A DNA stretch of 6,068 nt from Oscillospiraceae bacterium (GTDB lineage Bacteria; Bacillota_A; Clostridia; Oscillospirales; WRJC01), in assembly GCA_009785015.1 (NCBI GenBank), contig WQXD01000230.1, positions 1 through 6,068 on the forward strand, read 5' to 3'. Below the pieces are notes generated by a model. It did no database searches. It was given only the letters and a program-made list of their open reading frames with translations, and was not told the origin of the DNA. Made by a program: the position numbers and the translations under genes. Each line of letters begins with the position of its first letter. The first letter of the stretch is position 1. Positions 1 to 3,988 of this stretch are shown piece after piece.

Positions 1-38
1 AAAAAAGGTTTTTGAATTCTTTTCATTTTTTTCCTTTT

Positions 39-956
39 TCAGTTGAATTTAATAGAACGTTTTGCTGTGACAAATGTTCCCGCCGCAAGAATCATAATTG
101 TGAATATTATCATTGCGCTGTCGCCTGTCTCCGGAGCGGACGCCGCAGGTTCGGTGACCGGCGCGGGAGTTTCTTCAACGGCCGGCGCAGGCTCGGGTTC
201 CGGCTCGGGCTCGGGCTCGGGCTCGGGAGCTTTTTCGAGGAATGTGAGCGTCCCCATATTATTTGAAAATCTGTAAGCTTCAGTGCCCGATGCCTCCCAG
301 GCGAGCTGTCCTTCGCGCACGCCATCTCCTATGCCGTTGTTCAGGGAGATTTCAAAGCCGATTTTATCCCCGGCAACATAATTTTTGTAAAGAAGGGGCA
401 TCGCCGCTTCAATCACATAACCGCCGTCTACAATTTTGAGGTGTACTTTCGTGGCGTTGATATATTCGGGAGAATCGTTGACCATTCCCGGTTCAGTCCA
501 AAACTTTGTGGAATTGTCGGCTATGGGAGGCACGTTGATATATCCGGCATATCTTTCCTCTTCGGGCAGGTCACGGTAACTCAATTCAGGCTCTCTTACA
601 TACCCATAGTCCATCATGATGCCGACGCAATCCTGATTCCACACATCGTCCCTGTCTATCGCGTCTATGATTTTATCAGCCACTTCAACCCAGACATACA
701 AGTAATCCCCATCCCAGAGAGTCCAGGTTTTCGCCGATACCTGCGCGTTTGCCGGCATATCCAGCCCCAAGCCCAAATCGGGAACCACTTCGTTGATTTC
801 AAACATGTTCGCAGTATTCCAGATGTCATCTTTTACTCCGTCTATGACCGGCGTTCCCCATACTACGTTTGATGTTTTGTCGTGAGCCGAAACCGGCGCC
901 GCCATCATCAGTATGACGCTTATGATAACAACCGCGATAATTTTTGTTTTTTTCAT
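39..956 (-). CDS. Secreted CBM9-like (DOMON-like) surface protein with Glu-Pro stalk and sortase-type C-terminus
   Basis: Predicted 305-residue exported protein that probably binds carbohydrate at the cell surface; no catalytic motif is visible. Residues 1-24 form a signal peptide (MKKTK, hydrophobic core, cleavage after VSA). Residues about 36-240 fit the CBM9-like beta-sandwich: PVIDGVKDDIWNTA (36-49), LWDGDYLYVWVEVAD (80-94), VWNQDCVGIMMDY (105-117), GYVIEAAMPL (179-188) and GDKIGFEISLNNG (196-208). A Glu-Pro repeat (about 243-257) and a Pro/Ala-rich linker lead to APETGD (274-279), a hydrophobic stretch and a basic tail, matching an LPxTG-like wall-sorting signal. I chose the ATG at 956 because AGAGG lies 8 bases upstream and MKK begins the signal peptide; the in-frame start at 998 adds 14 charged residues ahead of it. 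It is a paralogue of the gene at 2829-3785. The usual Glu of the 'VEIFID' strand is Gly here. The ligand is unknown. Confidence 0.8.
   Translation of the reverse strand: MKKTKIIAVVIISVILMMAAPVSAHDKTSNVVWGTPVIDGVKDDIWNTANMFEINEVVPDLGLGLDMPANAQVSAKTWTLWDGDYLYVWVEVADKIIDAIDRDDVWNQDCVGIMMDYGYVREPELSYRDLPEEERYAGYINVPPIADNSTKFWTEPGMVNDSPEYINATKVHLKIVDGGYVIEAAMPLLYKNYVAGDKIGFEISLNNGIGDGVREGQLAWEASGTEAYRFSNNMGTLTFLEKAPEPEPEPEPEPEPAPAVEETPAPVTEPAASAPETGDSAMIIFTIMILAAGTFVTAKRSIKFN
82..128. repeat. Copy 1 of a 47-base repeat encoding the sorting-signal membrane segment
   Basis: These 47 bases match 2875-2921 at 44 positions, in the same orientation and reading frame. They encode the TGDxAMIIFxIMILAAGxF segment of the two CBM9-like surface proteins. 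Identity is far higher than in the rest of the two genes, which points to recent duplication, gene conversion or exchange of the 3' anchor module. Confidence 0.8.
190..231. repeat. In-frame hexanucleotide tandem repeat (Glu-Pro coding)
   Basis: About seven units of a 6-base repeat, GGCTCG on the plus strand, with one degenerate unit (GGTTCC at 196-201), four perfect consecutive units at 202-225, and a diverged last unit. On the coding (minus) strand each unit gives Glu-Pro, forming the stalk between the CBM9-like domain and the sorting signal. Because a unit is two codons, slippage would change the stalk length without breaking the frame. Confidence 0.85.
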
Positions 957-1000
957 TTGTTTTTCCTCTTTCTTTTTTATTTTAATATATCGTCGCATAC

Positions 1001-1029
1001 ATTATATCACGGAAAAATATAATTTTCAA
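1001..1029 (-). promoter_or_regulatory. Sigma-A-type promoter for the CBM9-like gene at 39-956
   Basis: Read on the minus strand: -35 TTGAAA (1029-1024), 17-base spacer, perfect -10 TATAAT (1006-1001). Transcription would begin near 994, giving a leader of about 38 bases that carries AAAGAGG just before the ATG at 956. Confidence 0.75.
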
Positions 1030-1055
1030 CTGAAATCAAAAATATTTTTGTGCTG

Positions 1056-1084
1056 TTGACATTGCGGCGAATTCATGCTAAAAT
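1056..1084 (+). promoter_or_regulatory. Sigma-A-type promoter for the metallophosphoesterase
   Basis: Perfect -35 TTGACA (1056-1061), 17-base spacer, -10 TAAAAT (1079-1084). The expected start near 1091 gives a leader of about 35 bases. It lies back to back with the minus-strand promoter at 1001-1029, so the two genes are divergently transcribed from a compact region. Confidence 0.75.
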
Positions 1085-1110
1085 ATATATAGTTGAAACG
1101 CGAAGGATTT

Positions 1111-1116
1111 GGAGGT
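1111..1116 (+). promoter_or_regulatory. Ribosome binding site that fixes the TTG start
   Basis: GGAGGT lies 9 bases before the TTG at 1126. No ATG or GTG in frame is near it, and the resulting N-terminus (MSKLFLTADMHFGH) places the first metal-binding motif at the family's usual position, so TTG is the likely start codon. Confidence 0.8.
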
Positions 1117-1125
1117 CACGGTTAG

Positions 1126-1635
1126 TTGAGTAAATTGTTTCTAACTGCGGATATGCACTTTGGTCACACGAATATTATAAAATATGAAAATCGTCCTTTC
1201 GCGAGCGCGGATGATATGGATGACACGATTATCAAGAATTGGAATAAGGTCGTTTCCAAAAGCGATACTGTTATCGTTGCCGGCGATGTGAGTTTCTATG
1301 GAAAAGAAAAGACAGCTGAGATCATCCAACAGTTATACGGAAAAAAGATTCTGATTAAGGGTAACCACGACCAACGGAATAATAACTGGTGGATGGAAGC
1401 CGGATTCCATGAAGTGTCAAGCTATCCTATCATTTACAAGGAATGGTTCGTTATTTTGCATGAGCCGCCCGCATATTACAACGATGCAACACCATATTTC
1501 TATATATACGGTCACGTTCACGGCAGCGAAATGTACAGGACGATCACCAAGCAGACAGCGTGCGTCTGTGTGGAGCGATGGGATTATACGCCGGTAGAAT
1601 TTGAAAAAATAATGGATTTGGCAAAGTTGGTATAA
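1126..1635 (+). CDS. Calcineurin-like metallophosphoesterase
   Basis: A compact 169-residue cytoplasmic phosphoesterase with a two-metal centre, consisting of little more than the catalytic domain. All family motifs are present: DMH (D9, H11) with GH at 13-14, GDV (D54), GNHD (79-82), H112 in LHEPP, and GHVH (129-132). The protein ends in CVERWDYTPVEFEKI, typical of the short stand-alone members found in Clostridia and phages. Their substrate is generally unknown; phosphodiesters, nucleotides or phosphoproteins are possible. It has its own promoter and a strong Shine-Dalgarno, and starts with TTG. The HD-domain remnant lies 28 bases downstream, so the two were probably an operon. It has no evident link to the carbohydrate genes on either side and looks like accessory cargo. 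The enzyme appears intact; the family call is firm and the cellular role is not. Confidence 0.92.
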   Translation: MSKLFLTADMHFGHTNIIKYENRPFASADDMDDTIIKNWNKVVSKSDTVIVAGDVSFYGKEKTAEIIQQLYGKKILIKGNHDQRNNNWWMEAGFHEVSSYPIIYKEWFVILHEPPAYYNDATPYFYIYGHVHGSEMYRTITKQTACVCVERWDYTPVEFEKIMDLAKLV

Positions 1636-1663
1636 AAATATTCAAAAGGGAGCCAATTGATAT

Positions 1664-1744
1664 ATGGGCATATTGGAAAAAGCAATTTCTTTTGCGGCGG
1701 AGCAACATTCCGGTACTGTACGGAAAGGCAGCGATATTCCATAA
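1664..1744 (+). pseudogene. Truncated N-terminus of an HD-domain (RelA/SpoT-type) phosphohydrolase
   Basis: A 26-codon reading frame, starting ATG with AGGGAG about 11 bases upstream, encodes MGILEKAISFAAEQHSGTVR followed by KGSDIP and a stop. This matches the first helix and turn of HD-domain proteins of the RelA/SpoT and MazG-adjacent type, whose members read 'A..AA..H.GQ.RKG...PYI.HP'. The frame stops exactly where the Tyr-Ile-x-His-Pro motif, carrying the first metal-binding His, should follow, and only a terminator comes next. CCATA could be the start of the Pro-Tyr codons, with the rest deleted. The stump holds no catalytic residue, so it cannot be an active hydrolase. The start and ribosome binding site are preserved, so a 26-residue peptide may still be made. 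Confidence 0.7.
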
Positions 1745-1756
1745 AAAGCAAACAAA

Positions 1757-1795
1757 AGAACCCTGCACAGTTTGTGGGGTTCTCTTTTTATTTTG
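1757..1795. terminator. Bidirectional intrinsic terminator between converging operons
   Basis: Stem AGAACCC (1757-1763) pairs with GGGTTCT (1777-1783), with an inner stem CACA (1766-1769) / TGTG (1773-1776), loop GTT and a two-base TG bulge. On the plus strand CTTTTTATTTT follows, ending the phosphoesterase/HD-remnant transcript. On the minus strand the hairpin is followed by TTTTGTTTGCTTTTT, so it can also end the toxin-antitoxin transcript that arrives from the other side. Confidence 0.85.
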
Positions 1796-1797
1796 TT

Positions 1798-1813
1798 GTG
1801 AAAAAAGTTTCAC
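1798..1813. repeat. Perfect 6-base inverted repeat just after the toxin-candidate stop
   Basis: GTGAAA (1798-1803) and TTTCAC (1808-1813) are separated by 4 bases. In minus-strand RNA this hairpin would form 7 bases after the stop of the gene at 1821-2264 and before the larger terminator. It lacks a following U tract, so it may stabilise the 3' end or aid termination rather than act alone. Confidence 0.45.
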
Positions 1814-1820
1814 TTGTATT

Positions 1821-2264
1821 TTATTTGTAATGGTCATGATTTACATCTAACCAGACAATCTCAAAACAGTTAGCTATAAAAAATCCATGCAAAACAAATT
1901 TACCGCTACCATCCATACCGCAATGCAAATGACACATATCGTTCGTTTCTATTCTGTACTGCTTTTGTATTTGCAACAGTTTATTCCTACTCAAATCGTC
2001 CTCGTTTTTAAACTTGACATGAGACGCATGGTTTTTTACCAATTCTGACACCGTGGAATAAGTTCTTGCCATTTCTAAAAATTCATACAATTTATTTACA
2101 CAAAACTTATCATTTTTATAAACTTGGTATAAATGCTTCAATCCATATTTATTCTTGTCAAGAAAAGTCATCCCAATAATAGGACGATTTTCTTTTTTTC
2201 TTTCGACATCTTTTAGCGTTTGGGGTACTTGTAATTTTTCGTTGAGGTTTTTGTCAAGGTTCAT
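1821..2264 (-). CDS. Putative toxin of a Panacea-type toxin-antitoxin pair, unrecognised family
   Basis: A 147-residue, Lys/Asn-rich, soluble protein with no signal peptide or membrane segment, and no family I can name. The N-terminal half is mostly charged and predicted helical (DKNKYGLKHLYQVYKNDKF, 36-54; KLYEFLEMARTYSTVSELV, 58-76). The C-terminal part looks like a small beta-sheet: CHLHCGMDGSGKFVLHGFF (111-129), then FEIVWLDVNHDHYK (134-147). Histidines 112, 114, 126, 142 and 144 and Asp 140 are clustered there and could be catalytic, but this is inference. Its ATG overlaps the stop of the Panacea-domain gene by four bases (ATGA), so the two are translationally coupled. By position it is the toxin partner (PanT-like). 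It could instead be an accessory protein if the upstream gene works alone. Base composition is clearly more AT-rich than in the flanking carbohydrate genes. Confidence 0.6.
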   Translation of the reverse strand: MNLDKNLNEKLQVPQTLKDVERKKENRPIIGMTFLDKNKYGLKHLYQVYKNDKFCVNKLYEFLEMARTYSTVSELVKNHASHVKFKNEDDLSRNKLLQIQKQYRIETNDMCHLHCGMDGSGKFVLHGFFIANCFEIVWLDVNHDHYK

Positions 2265-2722
2265 TCGCCTATACCATCGCCAGAATACTGCGATTTATAA
2301 TATTCGTACATTAAATCTCCATTTATTGGCAATGTTGACGGCGCATGATACGGAAGATTATTTCTTGCCCTAATCCATGGCTCTTCTTCATGGGTAATAG
2401 TTTCGAGTTGAAATCCTGTCAAATCTCCATATGTTTCCCAAACACACTCAAGAACACTATTGTCATTTTCATTCAAACCAATAGCGACAACAGGACAATC
2501 ATTTTTTGTTATATCGACATAACCGTAATCTTTAAACTTATTCCACAAATCTCGATTTACTGGACCATGCGCCCACGCTTCGAAATTTCCGTCAAATAAA
2601 GGTTTTTTGTCTTGCAATACCATAGACCATGCCTGAGCATAATAGCATAATTTTTGCAATTTTTTATGATTCATTGGTTCTTTTGACAAAAACCAATGAG
2701 CTACATCAAAAACGCTTGCCAT
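2261..2722 (-). CDS. Panacea-domain (DUF4065) antitoxin-like protein
   Basis: A 153-residue soluble protein that is essentially one Panacea domain (SocA/GepA-like, DUF4065), a domain known as the antitoxin half of many PanAT toxin-antitoxin pairs, where it neutralises unrelated toxins by direct binding. Visible family features are MNHKKLQKLCYYAQAW (17-32), FEAWAHGPVNRDLWNKFKDYG (47-67), an acidic helix and then LETITHEEEPW (106-116, the usual 'LTH.E.PW'), and a final DLMYEYYK helix (136-143). The ATG at 2722 is preferred over an in-frame GTG at 2731, because GGGCGG lies 8 bases before the ATG whereas the GTG would sit inside the Shine-Dalgarno itself and leave only a short leader. It is first in a two-gene operon with its own promoter, the common antitoxin-first order, and overlaps the downstream gene by ATGA. 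The domain is confident; the antitoxin role is inferred from family and operon. Confidence 0.85.
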   Translation of the reverse strand: MASVFDVAHWFLSKEPMNHKKLQKLCYYAQAWSMVLQDKKPLFDGNFEAWAHGPVNRDLWNKFKDYGYVDITKNDCPVVAIGLNENDNSVLECVWETYGDLTGFQLETITHEEEPWIRARNNLPYHAPSTLPINGDLMYEYYKSQYSGDGIGE

Positions 2723-2746
2723 ATTTATCACCGCCCTTCTGCTTTT

Positions 2747-2776
2747 ATTGTATCACAACAAAACACATTTTGTCAA
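2747..2776 (-). promoter_or_regulatory. Strong promoter of the Panacea toxin-antitoxin operon
   Basis: Read on the minus strand: perfect -35 TTGACA (2776-2771), 18-base spacer, -10 TACAAT (2752-2747). The predicted start near 2740 gives a leader of about 18 bases, just enough for the Shine-Dalgarno ahead of the ATG at 2722. It lies about 50 bases past the stop of the CBM9-like gene upstream, so the module carries its own expression signals. Confidence 0.8.
2758..2773. promoter_or_regulatory. Putative operator: inverted repeat inside the toxin-antitoxin promoter
   Basis: Perfect 6-base arms ACAAAA (2758-2763) and TTTTGT (2768-2773) separated by 4 bases. The repeat covers half of the -35 box and much of the spacer, where a bound repressor would block RNA polymerase. 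Its position fits autoregulation by the antitoxin or the complex, but the AT-rich arms could occur by chance. Confidence 0.4.
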
Positions 2777-2828
2777 CTGTTATTTTAAATACACCTATGT
2801 TTCCTTTTTTGAAAATTATTTTTTGGAA

Positions 2829-3785
2829 TTACCTCATTGTGAGGTTTTTCACTTTGTTCCGAACAAACGCTCCTGCCGCAAGAATCATAATTGCGAATAT
2901 AATCATTGCGCCGTCGCCTGTTCTGACGGAAGGAGCCGGGGGTTCCGCTGTTGCCGCAGGGGCAGCTTCAGCGTCGGTAGCTTCGCCGCCGCCTGCCGGC
3001 GCAGCAGGTTCCCCAGCCGGAGGAGCCGGGGGAGGCGGAGGAGGATTCGCGTCTTCTGCGGAGAGAACGATATAATTGTGGCGGTCCACTTCCCAGCTGT
3101 CCGCGTCAAAGGAGTTGGTGCTCAAAATAACTACGCGGTCTGCGGCATCGGTCATGTCCGGCACGGTCATGTCGTTTATTTGAATCTGTATGCCTATTTG
3201 ATCGCCTGCTTTATAGGAAGTCCCCGGGACATGTATAAGCACTTCCAGATAATACGTGTTGCCGTCCTGTCTGCCGGCGTACTCCATATAGGGTTTTACT
3301 TCGTCCGTGCCTATGAATTGTTCGCCGCCGTCGGCAATATATATATACCCCAAACCGTCGATATCCACTTTGTTATGCTGAATGTTCGGCTGCTCTCCGG
3401 TATTTCCCATATCGATGAATATTTCCATGCTGTCGGTGTTCCAGTTCCAGTTTGATTTATCCAATTTTTCGTCCAAGGGCGTATGCGTCGGGGTGGGGTC
3501 GGTTACTTCGCCGAAAAGATAAAGTCCCTTGTCGCTCCACAGCGCGTATACCGTGCCTGTAGCGCCGGGTCTGTCCGTGTTGGGTGATGTAGGCGATATT
3601 CTGTTTACCTGGATTACAACCGCGTTTTCCCAAGCGGGTTCGTCCCTGAATCCGTCGAGCTTTATGTCGCCGTCGTTTACTTTTTTGACGTCGCCGTAAC
3701 TTTCTCCGTCCGGAGCGGCGGCTATGGGGACTGCAAATAATGCAACCATCGAAATGACAAGCAGAACCGATAAGAATTTTTTCAT
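2829..3785 (-). CDS. Secreted CBM9-like (DOMON-like) surface protein with Pro/Ala-rich stalk
   Basis: A 318-residue exported protein, paralogous to the product of 39-956 and probably a carbohydrate-binding surface protein. Signal peptide 1-24 (MKKFLSVLLV..., cleavage near IAAA). The CBM9-like core covers about 38-242: IKLDGFRDEPAWENA (41-55), ALWSDKGLYLFGEVTD (81-96), WNTDSMEIFIDMG (115-127, the canonical 'W..D.xEIFID' strand), YYLEVLIHVP (178-187) and GDQIGIQIQINDM (194-206). A run of prolines (248-253) opens a Pro/Ala/Gly-rich stalk. The end is SVRTGD (286-291), hydrophobic 292-307, then a basic tail. The sorting motif lacks the usual Pro (VRTG instead of xPxTG), so it may be sorted by a relaxed sortase or simply remain membrane-anchored. 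The ATG at 3785 has AGAGG 8 bases upstream. It is divergent from the solute-binding protein gene, which supports a role in sugar capture. Confidence 0.8.
   Translation of the reverse strand: MKKFLSVLLVISMVALFAVPIAAAPDGESYGDVKKVNDGDIKLDGFRDEPAWENAVVIQVNRISPTSPNTDRPGATGTVYALWSDKGLYLFGEVTDPTPTHTPLDEKLDKSNWNWNTDSMEIFIDMGNTGEQPNIQHNKVDIDGLGYIYIADGGEQFIGTDEVKPYMEYAGRQDGNTYYLEVLIHVPGTSYKAGDQIGIQIQINDMTVPDMTDAADRVVILSTNSFDADSWEVDRHNYIVLSAEDANPPPPPPAPPAGEPAAPAGGGEATDAEAAPAATAEPPAPSVRTGDGAMIIFAIMILAAGAFVRNKVKNLTMR
2875..2921. repeat. Copy 2 of the 47-base sorting-signal repeat
   Basis: Direct-repeat partner of 82-128 (44 of 47 identical), encoding the same membrane-anchor segment in the second CBM9-like gene. 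The two copies lie about 2.75 kb apart and flank the phosphoesterase and toxin-antitoxin genes. Confidence 0.8.
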
Positions 3786-3839
3786 TTTTTATGCCTCTTT
3801 CGTTTTATTTTTAAAATTTTCATGAGCTGTCGACAATCA

Positions 3840-3869
3840 ATTATATCATTAAAATAACATAATTGTCAA
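3840..3869 (-). promoter_or_regulatory. Sigma-A-type promoter for the CBM9-like gene at 2829-3785
   Basis: Read on the minus strand: perfect -35 TTGACA (3869-3864), 18-base spacer, perfect -10 TATAAT (3845-3840). Start near 3833, with a leader of about 48 bases. An inverted repeat, CAATTAT (3838-3844) / ATAATTG (3859-3865), brackets the spacer and overlaps both boxes, so it could bind a regulator. Confidence 0.78.
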
Positions 3870-3931
3870 GGAATATAAGTTAATTTTTATAAAAAATTTT
3901 CACTTTTCATACACAAAAGCAATAATTATTA

Positions 3932-3940
3932 TGGTATAAT
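3932..3940 (+). promoter_or_regulatory. Extended -10 promoter for the solute-binding protein gene
   Basis: TGGTATAAT: a perfect -10 (3935-3940) preceded by the TG of an extended -10. At the expected -35 position (around 3912-3917) there is only CACAAA, so the promoter relies on the extended -10 or on an activator. The leader would be about 42 bases. It is divergent from the promoter at 3840-3869. Confidence 0.65.
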
Positions 3941-3972
3941 TAAAATATAAAAGATAATAACCTGTAAAAACA

Positions 3973-3977
3973 AGGAG
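3973..3977 (+). promoter_or_regulatory. Ribosome binding site of the solute-binding protein gene
   Basis: AGGAG, 11 bases before the ATG at 3989 and only 5 before an in-frame TTG at 3983. The ATG is preferred because it gives a standard MKIKK lipoprotein signal start and a workable spacing; the TTG would add only two residues. Confidence 0.7.
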
Positions 3978-3988
3978 AATTATTGATT

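Noticed and set aside
2..39. AAAAAGG ... CCTTTTT inverted repeat after the first surface-protein gene
   Set aside because: The stem is A-T dominated with a loop of about 24 bases, so too weak to call a terminator; one may lie beyond the window edge.
190..231. Tandem repeat considered as a CRISPR-like or regulatory array
   Set aside because: Units are 6 bases without spacers and translate in frame as Glu-Pro.
43..276. Plus-strand reading frame with a Gly/Ser repeat
   Set aside because: It is the complement of the Glu-Pro hexamer repeat and the sorting segment of the minus-strand surface protein; there is no ribosome binding site or promoter.
1409..1597. Second plus-strand frame inside the metallophosphoesterase gene
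   Set aside because: It overlaps an intact gene with all catalytic motifs; there is no start signal and no recognisable product.
2261..2731. Longer start (GTG at 2731) for the Panacea-domain gene
   Set aside because: The GTG lies within the Shine-Dalgarno that serves the ATG at 2722 and would leave a leader of about 9 bases.
2831..2849. Hairpin ACCTCA/TGAGGT followed by T's on the plus strand
   Set aside because: It looks like a terminator only in the plus direction, where no gene is transcribed into it. For the minus-strand CBM9-like gene it overlaps the stop codon and lacks a U tract. No clear terminator for that gene was found before the toxin-antitoxin promoter, so read-through is possible.
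2748..3455. Long plus-strand reading frame of 235 codons opposite the second CBM9-like gene
   Set aside because: It starts inside the toxin-antitoxin promoter, has no Shine-Dalgarno, and its residues (Arg/Cys/His-rich) are typical of an antisense shadow of a GC-rich gene.
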